Shown here in pieces: positions 1-32,110 of a stretch of DNA of 64,000 nt (the first letter of the stretch is position 1; each line of letters begins with the position of its first letter). The notes beneath the pieces were generated by a model. The model searched no databases. It was not told where the DNA came from and saw only the letters and a list, made by a program, of their open reading frames with translations. Origin of the DNA: Amoebidium appalachense (taxonomy: Eukaryota; Ichthyosporea); NCBI GenBank assembly GCA_963693365.1, contig CAVNZM010000017.1:5022001-5086000 (forward strand), read 5' to 3'. The position numbers and the translations under genes were made by a program.

Positions 1-135
1 GTGTGTGCATATATCCATGCAATCGATTCGCCGTGAGCCACTCGATGACACAAACATCTGGCCTCCAATTGAAATTATCATGATGTCCAACGGAGAAAGG
101 CTGACATAGACATTAAACCAACTTCCGTATCTAAA

Positions 136-372
136 GTTTTAGTGGCTGGGCAGCGAGCCACATTGGTCACTGCCATTCTGGGAACATTTTCCATGCAGCC
201 GTGTAGACGCCCAGAAAAACACACGAAAATGGGCTGGGCTGCAGCTGGTTGTATGTGGTAAGTCGACACCATCAACCTCGACAATATTAAACAGTTTAGT
301 TACGTCTTTTTATTGGTGAGAGACATCTGAGAAATGTTGGCTCTCGTGTTTTCTCCGCCCAGCCACTAAAAC
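136..372. repeat. Inverted-repeat (foldback) element near the left edge
   Basis: A 16-base arm at 136-151 (GTTTTAGTGGCTGGGC) is the exact reverse complement of 357-372. The flanking bases also resemble each other imperfectly (GTGGCTCG next to one arm, TTGGCTCTCG next to the other). A related stretch, CATCTGAGAAATG(T)TGGCTCTCG, occurs here at 324-346 and again at about 28432-28453, so this is probably a dispersed MITE-like family. I see no target-site duplication. Confidence 0.5.
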
Positions 373-472
373 GAGAGAAGCGGCAGTTGCTTTAAGGCGG
401 TGATGTGCAGTAGCTCATAGATGGTGGGTACAGGGTGATGTTCTGTGTGTGGAGTCGAGCCTCGTGCTGCAG

Positions 473-20090
<19,618 letters not shown>

Positions 20091-20669
20091 TCTCTTTCTC
20101 TCGAGCGCTGCGGCTTCTCTGATCTGGCCCTACATATGTAGGCCGGGCTAGCTGAGCCTGCGTGACGCCTGCAGCCACCCCACACATGCACGAAGTAGGC
20201 GCAGGCGCAGGCTAAATAGCCTGGCTTTACAGTCAGGACACTGGATGACGAGCGATTACATGTACCCAAGGTCCCAATTGCCGATTGGAGTGCCAATCTG
20301 GATGGCGATTGGTAGATCTAAAAGTTAAGCACGACCTGGTTTGAGCGTAATCATGCGCGGTAAACGGTTGCTCGCCATCTCCGCGAGCTGGCAAGCTGAG
20401 CTGGCAGCTGTCGCTCCGGCAGGATGTTCATATTAGGAGCAAGTTTTGGAGCAAGTAGGTAGAGGTATGATAGTGTGGTGGGGTTGTGCATAAAACCGGG
20501 GTTTTCCCGACAAGTACATCAGACATAACCACAATAAGGATACATTCAAAACCACTATTTATCGCCCCGGAGTTCCAGGAGAACAAACACGTACAACGTT
20601 AACGATTTCGTCCTGTCGAGAAACCAGCCAGGCGAACGCACGTTGCAATCCACAACTAGTATTACAAGC
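20091..20669 (+). promoter_or_regulatory. Upstream region of the 522-residue gene
   Basis: This 580-bp non-repetitive stretch lies before the start codon at 20670. It has a palindrome CCTACATATGTAGG (20129-20142) and short GC-rich repeats (GCGCAGGCGCAGGC, 20199-20212; AGCTGGCA, 20388-20395 and 20399-20406). A weak TATA-like GCATAAAA lies at about 20488. No upstream coding exon is evident. Promoter function is an inference from position only. Confidence 0.3.
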
Positions 20670-22238
20670 ATGGGCAGCAAAACCGACACCACCCCAGCTT
20701 TTGCCAAGCTCCGTCGCGACAAATGGCTATATTCCATCGCCCATTCGAGCTTTATTGTGGGTGTCTGTTGTTTTGGCGTTCTGTATGCAGCGTCCCTCCT
20801 CGCTCGTTCAACCGGTGCACTTGCGTTCTACGTGTACGCCAAGTCAACTCCCATAGTTGACAGACTTCAGAATGCACCGAACTACCTTTTGCTCTGCCTC
20901 TACGCTCTGCTCGCATATGAGCTGTACACAATCCTCAACGCTTATGTCGACATGAACTCCAACCCAAGCCCCAAGGCCAGTAATAGTGGTAAATCTTCAC
21001 ACGAAAACGGCAACATTAACAAACGGCGCGGCGTGACGTACGAGCGGACTGTTGTGCCCAAGGAGGTATCTCTGCGCCACGTTATCCTGTTTGCCATAAA
21101 GAAGCCGCGCTATTATCTTCGCCTATTCCAATCGTTCTTCCACGGTGTTTTGATCCGTCTCACACCTTCAGCTGTTATGGAACGGTGTACGGAGACAGAC
21201 GTGGTTGATTTGCTGCTAACGAGTGCTTTAATCGCATTCTGCAAGGTGGAAAACATAAACAATAATGACACGAGCTCGAGCACCAACGACGTAGGAGATG
21301 AAGGCAACACTTCAGACAAACCCATGAGCAACGGCATTCTCGTCAGGTTCCAAATGAAAAACTTCGCCTTCGTGTACATCCGCGACAAATATGACTGCAC
21401 AATCGACGTGACGTTTTCTCTGCAAGGCTTAGGCGAGCCCGCTAACTCGGACGTCAGCCCTTCCTCGACAAAACACAACCCCTCCTTCGCCGGCGCGAAA
21501 GCAACAGTTCATTCATTTTCTTTCAACGGCCTACCCGTAGCGAACGTTGAACAGCAGTACTATATTATCTACGCCATCATCACCGCCACCACGCACCCCG
21601 CCCTGCACTCATTCTTTGGCCCACTCTACGAGTCGCGGTCGCCTGAAACCGAGGCCAAATACGATGAGCTCTTCCAGAATGGGCAATATCTTAACCATGT
21701 TTCCGCCATTTACCCTGGTATGTTGACTGGAAATGTTGACTGGGCTTCCAAGGTAGTTCGCCATAACAGTCTCCTTCCCATTCCTGTACACCACACGGAA
21801 CTGAACAAATTGGTCCCGTATTCGCGTTCGTGTTCGTTTCTCGTCAACGGGCGCTTGCAACTGGTAAAGCTTTGCAAGAAGTACAACATTGACATCGAAG
21901 TGGAGCAATTCTTCCTTAGCAGCATGCTTCACTCTGTCGAACACTTCATCGTCGGCGACATGAGCCGCTACAAGTGGTGCATGGTAGAAGATAACCTCGC
22001 GAGCCTGGTTGAGAATAAAACGGACGCTAAAATCACGTCGCTGATTTTGAGCCGCGATGGTTCGTATCCTTGGCTCTACAACGAAATGTATGTGCGGCCC
22101 ATATACGACATCCCGTGGATGGCCAACCTACTGAGGGTGCAGACGCACAAGACGCCGTTTTATCGGGACCTGTACTTGGCACTGTCACAGATTGATGCCG
22201 GGCTGGCTGACATTGTTGAACTGAGTATTAGTCACTGA
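20670..22238 (+). CDS. Intronless unknown membrane protein, 522 residues
   Basis: I do not recognise this family. The frame is uninterrupted from ATG at 20670 to TGA at 22238; the TTG at 20643 is in frame but is not an ATG, so I start at 20670. Two hydrophobic stretches look like membrane helices, at about residues 22-46 (FIVGVCCFGVLYAASLLA) and 71-91 (NYLLLCLYALLAYELYTI). A Ser/Asn-rich linker follows at about 95-120, then a large soluble region with a second low-complexity Asn/Ser/Asp insert near residues 200-220. The C-terminal half is rich in Trp, Tyr and His (MSRYKWCMVEDN, SYPWLYNEMYVRPIYDIPW). Codon use is even and GC-balanced, unlike the surrounding repeats, which supports real coding. 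It is a single exon between intron-dense genes, so a retrocopy or a recently acquired gene is possible. An ER or other endomembrane location is only a guess from the two N-terminal helices. Confidence 0.85.
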   Translation: MGSKTDTTPAFAKLRRDKWLYSIAHSSFIVGVCCFGVLYAASLLARSTGALAFYVYAKSTPIVDRLQNAPNYLLLCLYALLAYELYTILNAYVDMNSNPSPKASNSGKSSHENGNINKRRGVTYERTVVPKEVSLRHVILFAIKKPRYYLRLFQSFFHGVLIRLTPSAVMERCTETDVVDLLLTSALIAFCKVENINNNDTSSSTNDVGDEGNTSDKPMSNGILVRFQMKNFAFVYIRDKYDCTIDVTFSLQGLGEPANSDVSPSSTKHNPSFAGAKATVHSFSFNGLPVANVEQQYYIIYAIITATTHPALHSFFGPLYESRSPETEAKYDELFQNGQYLNHVSAIYPGMLTGNVDWASKVVRHNSLLPIPVHHTELNKLVPYSRSCSFLVNGRLQLVKLCKKYNIDIEVEQFFLSSMLHSVEHFIVGDMSRYKWCMVEDNLASLVENKTDAKITSLILSRDGSYPWLYNEMYVRPIYDIPWMANLLRVQTHKTPFYRDLYLALSQIDAGLADIVELSISH

Positions 22239-22296
22239 GTTAGGGCATGAGGACGAGCTATTGGTGGTGGTGGACGAGGTTTTTTTTTTTTTTTTT

Positions 22297-22327
<31 letters not shown>

Positions 22328-22349
22328 GAGGGGGGGGAAGGAGGGGGGA

Positions 22350-22381
<32 letters not shown>

Positions 22382-22624
22382 ATTAATAAGGGCGGGGGGA
22401 CTTGGGAAAGCTTTTTATAGGTGGTCGAACCATATATGATGACTTATAGTATTACTGCTGAAGAGTCCTTTTTTATCGATATCCTTTCCGCCGGCTAGGA
22501 GCCTCGAGTTCGTGGCAGTGGTACAGTCATTGTATGGTATACATAAATAGTAGTATTATGTAATACAGGCATGCAAACAGTGTCACCATGATGTAAGAGT
22601 GGGGAGGGTGACCGTGGGAGGGGG

Positions 22625-22667
<43 letters not shown>

Positions 22668-23125
22668 TGGATTGGGGGGAGTGGAGCAGCCGGTGCGGGT
22701 GTAAAAATGAACATGGGTGCATAGACAGCACACAATGCATGGCTCGCACAGTACATATCACATTGTATACAAATATTTTCGAAATCAAGGTTTGCATGGT
22801 TGTGACATGATGGCAACAATACACAATACGTACACAAAGGTTGATTTTTTTTTTTAACGATCACACTGTGATCGAGTGTGGCACTGCACAGGCACCTCCC
22901 CCCTCCCTCCCCTCCCTCCCCTCTCCCCCGGCCCCCCTCCCCCCCTTCCCTCCCCTATTACGGCTTGCCCCTCCCTCCCTCCCCCCCCCCCCACCCCCTC
23001 CCTCCCTCCGGCGTGCCCTAGGAAAATGATTTTTTTGAAAGCCAGGCACCGTCGCATTCTTATGGTTTTTGTCGTACACTGCATACATGCGAGGAAACAG
23101 GCCACTGCGGCTGAGAACTGCATGT

Positions 23126-23170
<45 letters not shown>

Positions 23171-24172
23171 GTCGAAAAAGCTCAAATCGTTTCTCTCTGT
23201 ATGCCCCAGTGTATGGGACCTGATAAGGAGGAGGTGAAGGCATGTCTCCCCTTTCTCCTCCTCCCCCTCCCCCCCCCCCCCCCTCCTCTGTCAAACCCCC
23301 TCCCCCCCCCCCCCCCCCCCCCTTCTTCCTTCCCCTGGGCCCATTACACTCGCATGCCTTCACATATTCCTGCCCATCTGGCCGTGTGTCCTTCCAAATT
23401 CAGTGTGCACTACTGTTACGGTATACGGAATTTTTGAAATTATCAAATAAACAAATAAAACTAAGTCAATTGTTACTAATTGAACCATATGATTACTATG
23501 GTCACAAAGATGTTATACGGATAAAACTATGAAAAGGAGCACCAAATTCAGGACCGTCTTGTGGTACATATGTATAATAAATGCTGATAAAACAAGGATT
23601 ATTGAGGTCGTATCATTTGTCATCACATATGGCCACTACGCCGCTCTTTCCCTCTTTTCCCTTCTTCACTTCCCTTACTCATTTCCATTTCTTTTCTATT
23701 TTGGGTTGTGTGATTGCTAAAAACCAGAAGAATGCCCCCCCCTCCCCCCTCCCCCTCCCCTCCCCCCTCCCCCCTCCCCCCCTCTCCCCCTTCAAAAAAA
23801 AAAAAAGCCCCCCTTTTCCCCTAGCCCCCCCCCCCCCTCCTCCTCCCCTCCCCACTCCCTAGCCCCCCTAAACGAAAGGAGGCATTTTTGAGGGGGAGGG
23901 GGGCGGTGGGGGGGGGGGGGGGGGGCTGGGCTATCTCCCTTTCCGTTCTTCCCTTTTCCTAGGGCTTTCTTTCTGTTTTGTTTTATTTTAGATTCCCCAA
24001 TTGTTTGTTTTTTTCGTTTTCTTTGTAAAATCGCACATGTCCCAGGATTTTCGCCATGCAGAGCCTCAGTTTTGACTTCTTTGTTATCATCAAGTGCGGA
24101 GAAAAAGTGGATTCCGGATTTACTTTCCTTACCTACTCCACCAAACCCCTCCACCCCCTCATCCCCCCCCCC

Positions 24173-24203
<31 letters not shown>

Positions 24204-24279
24204 ATACACACAAAAATACACACATACATGCACACACAAACACACGCGCGCACACCCGCACACACCCGCACACGCACAC

Positions 24280-24375
<96 letters not shown>

Positions 24376-24406
24376 GACAGACAGACACACAAGCACAATA
24401 TACACA

Positions 24407-24466
<60 letters not shown>

Positions 24467-24600
24467 GCACATAGACACAGACACACACACACACACACAT
24501 GCACGCATACGCACACGTACGCAAGACACCCACCCACACCCACCCACACGCACACACACACACACACACACATTTTTTTATTTTTTATTTTATCCCGTTT
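22239..24600. other. Intergenic, repeat-rich; no gene seen
   Basis: Contents: poly-T/poly-G (22281-22381), poly-G (22628-22666), C/CT-rich stretches (22898-23010), (AC)n (23130-23168), C tracts (23263-23322 and 23735-23870), a G tract (about 23910-23925), poly-C (24165-24189) and a 380-bp compound AC array (24190-24572) with ACAG and GCAC interruptions. The unique sequence between these (for example 23330-23730) shows no convincing exon. Confidence 0.6.
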
Positions 24601-24869
24601 CACTCCCGGAGGCACTGCCTAAGGGGAGCTAACGTCTTCCACAGTAGACACACGAATGTGCTCTCTACATAGTGCAACTATAAGTCAGGATACATAATCC
24701 CGACTGTCACTACATATTCTGGCAATTCTTAGCCCACGGGGTTGCCGCAGTCACGCTAGTGGGGATTGAGCAAACTCACTTCAACCAACACCTAGCCAGG
24801 AGTGACCCGGGGGAAAATAAAAGGGTATAAGCAAGAAAAAATGTTCGGAAAGTTAGAAACAATACAATA

Positions 24870-25327
24870 AGACGAAGCAGTGTGTTCGTGCTGCTCTGCA
24901 TGGTGGAAAAGAAAGAAAGAAGAGCAGTGTGTTTGTGCTGCTCGGCATGGTAGAAGACTAGAGCAGGGTGTTGGTGCTGCTCGGCATGGTAGAAGACACT
25001 AGAGCAGGGTGTTGGTGCTGCTCGGCATGGTAGAAGACAATAGAGCAGGGTGTTGGTGCTGCTCGGCATGGTAGAAGACACTAGAGCAGGGTGTTGGTGC
25101 TGCTCGGCATGGTAGAAGACACTAGAGCAGGGTGTTGGTGCTGCTCGGCATGGTAGAAGACACTAGAGCAGGGTGATGGTGCTGCTCGGCATGGTAGAAG
25201 ACACTAGAGCAGGGTGATGGTGCTGCTCGGCATGGTAGAAGACACTAGAGCAGGGTGTTGGTGCTGCTCGGCATGGTAGAGGACACTAGAGCAGGGTGTT
25301 GGTGCTGCTCGTCATGGTGGAAGAAGA
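24870..25327. repeat. 41-bp minisatellite, about 11 units
   Basis: The unit runs AGAGCAGGGTGTTGGTGCTG then CTCGGCATGGTAGAAGACACT (41 bp). Middle units are almost identical; the two leftmost and the last are diverged (a GAAAGAAAGA insertion on the left; CTCGTCATGGTGG on the right), as expected for a minisatellite that homogenises from its centre. There are no spacers, so this is not a CRISPR array. Confidence 0.95.
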
Positions 25328-26052
25328 CAGCATGAACTTCGTGCGGCCTATTGGTATTCTTATGTTTTTCTAGAGTTTTTGACGCTTTAGTAAATTTCGT
25401 TTTTCCTGACAAAGTGCCCATGTCGCAAAACTAATAACTCGTGTTGTACTAGTCCTACGGCAACGGCTCAAACACGGCCATGTTGCCAGCGTTTGGCTCT
25501 ATGCAATGGTGTGCATGCCGCCCCTTGTGCGTAAATGTGGTGGAGTGTGGATGCAGCGGCGCACGGCCGTTTACGAAACACGTGTCGTGTTTTGTGCCTG
25601 GTCGCGATGGCCCTGTGCGTGTTAAAATTTAAGAGAATAGGAATGTGCAAAATACGCATCTTGATTGGTTGCATTTTATCTGATGAGCCCGGAGTGGCGA
25701 TCTTATTGGATAGTTAACTGCTATTTTTAAGGAATCATACTGCTTGTTCACCGATCACATATGGTTTTGATGTGATCGGGAGCCCGACATGGCGCGACTG
25801 AACACACACACACACACACCTCGTTTTTTTCATTCGTTGATTTACTTTCGTTCTTTAAACTTGAAGTTGTTGTTTCCTTTCCTGTGGCCTTAGTTGCCAC
25901 AGGCCCGGAAGGATTTAACCCTTCCCGCCTCTCCCTCCTCCTCCAGTGCTCGTGTATAGGTGTTGAACACACCTCATAACAAACGCCCCGGGTAAACACC
26001 CTGTAACTTCATTTCACTTTCAGTTTTCTCCCCCCCCCCTCCCGCCCCCCCC

Positions 26053-26095
<43 letters not shown>

Positions 26096-26218
26096 CCCCC
26101 CCCCCCCTCCCCCCCCCCTCCCCCCCCGCCCCGCCCGCTCCCCCACAAATTCGGATTATATTCTTTTTTTCTTTCTTTACGAAAAAGAACGTGTTTCGTG
26201 AAGCGCCCCCCCCCCCCC

Positions 26219-26249
<31 letters not shown>

Positions 26250-28079
26250 ACACAACTACACACACACTCCCCCTCCCTCCCGCAACTAATTGTTCCGTTT
26301 CAATTTTTTTCTCCAAACTTCTTCGTTGCCAATAGGCTGCTGATGCAAATAAAAAACCGGAACTCTCCACAATGTAACTATCCTCCGGGGCTGTTAAGAA
26401 ACATATCCGTATTTGACGGCATCGGAAGTTCTGGGAACCGACGAAATTTCGCTCTCGTTGCGGTTGCCGCGTAGTTGACGCCAACGTGCCCGGCACCATT
26501 TTCATGGCCATTTGTAAATAATTGTTCTCCCAGTTTTTCTTCACACTGATCAGGCACAGATACACACCCAGTCACGTCACACCCTGGGAGCATGGCATGG
26601 CCAACGTGTCGTGGCAACAAACAGAGTGTATATGAACTACTCTAACTATCTGCACGCTTAAAGGGGCTCGAAACCGTGTATACGTATAAACTTTTCTTTG
26701 AGTTGGGTGGGAAGCGAGTTTTTTGTGTTCTGAGAAGAACTTCCAAAAGCCCGCGACCCCGCGAGACACTTCACAGACACGCGGCCCACTGGCCAGACAA
26801 ATACCACAGTGACATTCAGCCAATCACAACACTCCCTCCCCCACAGACTACACGCACTCCACACCATTGGCTACCGCGACCTCAGACACCCCTACAGCAC
26901 TACAACACGTACACACGTTTACTCACAATACATATAAGCATACACACACGCGAGCAGGCAACATGGGTCTCGCCACGCACACAGCAAGAAGCAATACAAC
27001 ATTTAACATGGAGAGTACGCAGAGGCATGGGGCATGCACGCGCGCACCAAACAATCAGCCGCCGCTGCATCAGATTCTCCCCATACCACTGATTAATCTC
27101 CTCATACCCCATTTAGACCCCGGCATCACTATGCAAGAAAACCCCCGAAATTAACTCACCAAAACACAAAATATAGAAGTAAACTAATACGAATCAGCTG
27201 CTCAAAACATGCATATGCTATATGATGCATGCGCCACACGTTATGATGGGGCTGAGATCTCGAGCCATATATATATGCATGCGTGCACAGTCTCCCAGAT
27301 CGATAATACGAGAGATGTCCCTGGGCATACACCATCTATTTTTTTCACCTGAAAACTTGCCGTCGCGTGGCCCCCACGGCCAAATAATGAGTCTATGTTG
27401 CTACATATGTATGACGAATAGTGCATACCAGTTTAATATGCTGTACTTGCACGGGATACTAGCACGGGCACAGCTGGCTCAGAGAGTAGTCACCGGACCG
27501 CTCTACCCGTCGCATGCATGCACAAGCATGGGCACCCAAACGTAGTAGGCGATGAAAAGTCTGTCGCGACGAGCACGTGGGTGTGTTGTCGGGGCTACTT
27601 TCCGCAGCCGCAACTTGAATTTGGCTTTGAGATGGTCTGCGTGTGTACGGTACCGTTGCCGTAGGTCTGCTTGATGTTCTTGACACACGATCCGGATCCC
27701 TGTCCCTTGGCCATTTTTGAGGTTCAGTCAGGCGTATGTCCCGCCGGCGTTATAAGTTGGGATTGGAGAGTTGTGGAACTCAAGGGTGTTAGAACTTCTG
27801 AGATGCAACTGTGTGTGTTTCTTCCTTTTGTACCTCCACCGGCGTGCCCAAGCCACCCATCCCCTCGATCGAGAAGGATCTGATATGGCATATGCATCTT
27901 GTGGAAACCTCGGACAATACTATACATAGTTAAATACATAGCATCTTGCACGTACCGTGCAATTCAACAGTCTGACTCGCCCTTACCACGCAATATTTGG
28001 TATGTTTTGTATCGTTAGAAAATTATGTGTTACATTATGTGTACCTACTTCACTATATTTGGAACGCCACTCTGTGAAC
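25328..28079. other. Mostly unique sequence; no confident gene
   Basis: This 2.7-kb stretch has few repeats apart from C/(CT)n tracts at about 26030-26130 and C/(AC)n at 26203-26253. No long coding frame or splice-consistent exon series was recognised on either strand. The doubtful small ORF at 27595-27714 is listed separately. The 26660-27180 segment is AC-rich (CACACACG-type) and its frames look like by-products of composition. Confidence 0.5.
27595..27714 (-). CDS. Possible 39-codon small ORF, unknown
   Basis: On the minus strand an ATG at 27714-27712 in the context CAAAAATGGCC opens a 39-codon frame ending at TAG (27597-27595). The product begins MAKGQGSGSCVKNIKQ and ends SSCGCGK. It is hydrophilic, rich in Gly, Ser, Lys and Asn, with three Cys. 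The good start context and the balanced composition are the only support; the Cys/Gly end is vaguely metallothionein-like but this is not evidence of function. It could equally be the first exon of a longer gene or chance. Confidence 0.25.
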   Translation of the reverse strand: MAKGQGSGSCVKNIKQTYGNGTVHTQTISKPNSSCGCGK

Positions 28080-28106
28080 CACGGCCCTCTGTGTTAGAGG
28101 GCCGTG
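28080..28106. repeat. Perfect 11-bp hairpin
   Basis: CACGGCCCTCT (28080-28090), a 5-base loop GTGTT, and the exact complement AGAGGGCCGTG (28096-28106). Further pairing is weak (GTGAAC on each side is direct, not inverted). It is in an intergenic region with no T-run after it. Function unknown. Confidence 0.8.
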
Positions 28107-29136
28107 CTGTGAACGGACCGCAGCACTGCCAACCTGGCCGCTTCGTACAACGGATCAGTCGCGCCAATTCAATTTTTTTTGGGTGCGTCTGATTGGGCAT
28201 TAGGGCACCCTATAAAACCAAGGTCTGTATCTACAATTTTAGACACGATTGAGGTTAATCCGATCGAGGATTCCAATTATCCGATGAACCTATCAACCGA
28301 TCAAGGGCATGACGTCATTTGTTAACAAATATCACGCAGTTGTTTTGGCGCTTAGCTTGAAACTTTGCCGAGGGCGAGAACTTGAGAAGTATGTCGACAA
28401 TTCGGCGATATCGTCTCCTGATTGGTGACCCCACATCTGAGAAATGTGGCTCTCGGTTGCTTCCCGGGCCAGACGCACTACTGTCACAGACGCTAAAATG
28501 CCCACTGAGATACGGAGGTTGGTCTTTAGATCTTGCTTCAAATTGACAATTTGACGTTTCACCACAACATTGGGGCACCCTATTGGCGTGCTTCAAAGCC
28601 TTCAAATTGACATATTGTAGTCACTTTAATGCTGTCTGTCTCTGTCATGCTTCGTATGTTACACTCCTATGAGACTGCAATTACCACAACGTCAATCCTG
28701 GATGGTCAACACGTTTGCGAACGGTCCGCCGGTGATGGTAAGCGATGGCAAATCAGTGAAGGCGTCTGATTGGTCGATAGCGCACCGGGTTTTAGCTAAT
28801 CGTATTACAGGCTGGATGTCCAAAAATGGCTACAATCTATCCCGCGATAGGCAATATATCGAACCCTGTGGAATGCTCTCGAGTCTATTGGATAGCATAC
28901 TACCTTTCTATGGTTATTTGTGTGTATGAACATGTGCAACGGGAGATGGCATAGCATGATGCTGCAAAGGTGTGGAACAGCCTCGATCACAAATTTGATT
29001 GCCAGTACACTTTTATCAAATAGTGTCTTGAAGCGAACAGTCTTGAATTTTCGAAGCCTGCAATCGTTGCTCAATGATTTTGAAGCGGGCGGGAGGGAAG
29101 GAGTGAGGGAGGGAGGGAGGGAGACCGAGGGGGGAT

Positions 29137-29172
<36 letters not shown>

Positions 29173-29261
29173 GAGAACGACTTTTTGGCCCATGGGGGGT
29201 AGGAAGGGGGGCCGGGGGGGGGGGGGGGGGGGGGGGGGGAGTTAGTAGCCATCATTTTTTT

Positions 29262-29314
<53 letters not shown>

Positions 29315-29378
29315 CGGGGGGGGGGGGGGGGGAGGGAGGGGGGGGGGGGGGAGGGAGGGGGGAGAGGGGGGGGGGGGA

Positions 29379-29411
<33 letters not shown>

Positions 29412-29551
29412 GATTTCAGACGTCTCGAGCTCCCTCTTGGGTCCATCACAGAGATGCTTCCATTATGATGATAATAACAAATGTTGCTCTCTCCTTCTTC
29501 CATTATGATGATAATAACAAATGTTGCTCTCTCGTTCTAAATGGACCCCCC

Positions 29552-29582
<31 letters not shown>

Positions 29583-30033
29583 AAAAAAAAAAGAAAGAAA
29601 GAAAGAAAGAAAGAAAGAAAAGAATGAATGAAAGAAAGATTATGAAAGAAAAAAAGAAAGAAAAAAAGAAAGAAAAAAAGAAAAGAAAAAAAAAAAAAAA
29701 AACGAAAGAAAAAAACGAAAAAACGAAAAAAGAAAAGGAAAGGGAACAAGCAATCTCCCTGATCCGAAATTCACCTGCAAGGCTTCCCGCACGGCCTCCC
29801 TCGGCCCCAATCGAATTGAGTGCACGCGCGAGCACCTACGCTTCATTTATTATGTTGGTCACTGCCGGGGAGACTGACTGCCTACCAGCTGGTACCACCA
29901 CTAAAAGCAACGGTGTGATTTAGCCCCCATTCCAACTACACTAAGTTGCATGTAATACATAGTTCTGCGGAACACTCATTGACGACACAGGTAATTACTG
30001 AAGTTTCACAATACTGTGAGAGTCACGCACGCG

Positions 30034-30081
<48 letters not shown>

Positions 30082-30083
30082 GT

Positions 30084-30125
<42 letters not shown>

Positions 30126-30725
30126 TGTTGTGACTTGCGGGCAACTTTGAAAATTCTCCCTCACTCTTCCCATAGGTCCCTCTTTCCCCTCTCCCTCCCC
30201 CTCCCCCTTCCGCACCCCCCCCCTCCCCCCCCCCTTCCCCCTCCCCCCAATGAGTGTGGCCAAGTCTCTCTCTCTTCCCCCCCCCCCCCCCCTGGGGCCC
30301 CCGTTGCACTTTGTCCAGCTTGCTCATACACGTGCATGCACACAGAGTCTATTATAATGACTTTACAGACAACACACACAGTGTACATGCACTAACACAC
30401 GTTCCCACACAGTGTCACATCACGGCGTAGCACACACACGCATGTGCGAGTGCAAATTCGGCATACTGCAGAGGCTAGCTAGGCACCCACCTCATCACAC
30501 CTACACAACTTGAGCACACCGTGTCACACACGTGTGCACACAAACACAAACACACGTTGCCACAGTGACATACTGTGACACACAGACACACACAACTGCA
30601 AGTTGTCACAGCACCGTGAGCATAATCGAAACTTGCCCCATGGCCATATCACACGTCCACCCCTGCGGGTAGCTGAGGCCGGGGGGGGGAGTGGGCCAGA
30701 CCCACCACACCTTCGAGCAGGTGCC

Positions 30726-30756
<31 letters not shown>

Positions 30757-31302
30757 ACACACACATACACCACACACACGTTCCCTGGGAGGGAGGTGCC
30801 ACCAGGTGGAACTTCTGTATAATATTATACTATAGCTCTCCTCCCTCCCCTCCCTTCCAGATTCAAGAATCCCTGACATTTACCTATCAGATCAGTATTA
30901 TTGTCTCACTCCGAGTGAACAGACTGTTTCGTTTTGTTTTGGGCAGCATCATATGCTGAGTACCATCATGAACTTCCAAAGTCAGGGACCACGGTCAGAA
31001 CGTCAGAATGAATTTGATGTAGGGGTTTTCTTTTTCTTGTCCCCCCCCCCCCCCCCCCGTTTTCCCCTTTATCCCCCCCCCCCCCCCCCCCATCCTAGGC
31101 CTCCTCCCCCCCCCCCCCCTCCCCCCCCCCCCTCCTCCTCCTCCTCTGTGCGGAAAAGGCGAAAGCTAAGAACCGGGGGTGAGGTATATTAATTGAATGT
31201 AATCGTGAGTCACTGGTGCTGCAACTTATTTTGAAAGCTTTAGTATGATTTTCTTTCTTTTTTTCCTTTTTAACTATTTTCTTTCTTTCTTTCATTTTTT
31301 TT

Positions 31303-31333
<31 letters not shown>

Positions 31334-32040
31334 GGGGGGGAGGCTGTAGAAAGGGGGGGCTGGACTCAGGGGATCAACTGCAGGAGAGAGAAAAGTACGA
31401 TCAATTAAGCAGCCTTCACCCCGAGTATATCATCAACTTAACCTTGCAAGGACAGTATTCACTCCAAACCCTCTCCCACCAAGAGTCCCCTTCCAAATCA
31501 AAGTGCCCATACACACATGTGCCACGGTCTACAATATACAAAACTCCCCCAACCAACTGCAAACCCAAGCTTCTAAGATATCTGCTTCTCCCTCCCACTT
31601 AATTGATATAATCGTCTTGCCGATGGAATTTTTATGATACCCGGGCACTAGACTGTCCTCCCAATCCTCTGGTGCTTCTTCTTTCTACAATACATCATCT
31701 CAGTCTTTCGCGAATCAGTTCAAGGCAGACAGGCGGCACTGCATGGGTGCATTTGGTCACACTCGTCTCCAGTCGCCGACTGCGCTAGCACACACACACA
31801 CACTGTCACACGTAAAATCACACACGTACCTGCACATGCATGTACTACCACACACACGAGGGGCACAAACGTTGACCAGCGATTAGCCTCACCGGTACCC
31901 AACATACGCATGAACATGCAGACACACTCACCTTCACCACACACACATACATACGAGTCCCATCCACACAGATGCCCACATATGAACATTGCACGGTGAG
32001 CACGATAACGTTGCCCCCCATGATTCATTATTTAGAAACA
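28107..32040. other. Intergenic, no confident gene
   Basis: 28107-29090 is mostly unique, with a relative of the 324-346 repeat at about 28432-28453. 29100-29410 is a G-rich block. 29457-29536 is a 40-bp direct duplication (TCCATTATGATGATAATAAC...). 29550-29740 is poly-C then A-rich GAAA repeats. (AC)n lies at 30039-30122, and C tracts at 30205-30292, 30723-30742 and 31041-31140. A possible short exon-like stretch follows TTCCAG at 30860 (IQESLTFTYQISII... to TGA at 30959), without any partner. 31300-31340 is poly-T/poly-G. 31340-32040 is unique and unassigned. Confidence 0.5.
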
Positions 32041-32110
32041 GTTGACCGTTGCATGTGTGTCTGTGTGCGTGATGTGTGTGTGTGTGTGTGTGTGGGTGTG
32101 TGTGGGTGTG

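Noticed and set aside
16-110. Possible N-terminal NSMAF exon (MQSIRREPLDDTNIWPP...)
   Set aside because: It faintly resembles the PH region that should precede the exon at 473, but there is no AG before it and no good donor after it, so I left it out.
20100-20300. tRNA gene upstream of the 522-residue gene
   Set aside because: GC-rich short repeats and a palindrome suggested folding, but no A-box/B-box pair (no GGTTCRANNCC) is present. I found no convincing tRNA anywhere in the window.
24870-25327. CRISPR-like array
   Set aside because: Direct 41-bp tandem units with no unique spacers, in a spliced eukaryotic genome; it is a minisatellite.
26676-27154. 138- and 95-codon plus-strand frames
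   Set aside because: Rich in His, Thr, Arg and Pro, from AC-rich DNA; no conserved-looking segment, no splice partner, and both strands are open over the same interval.
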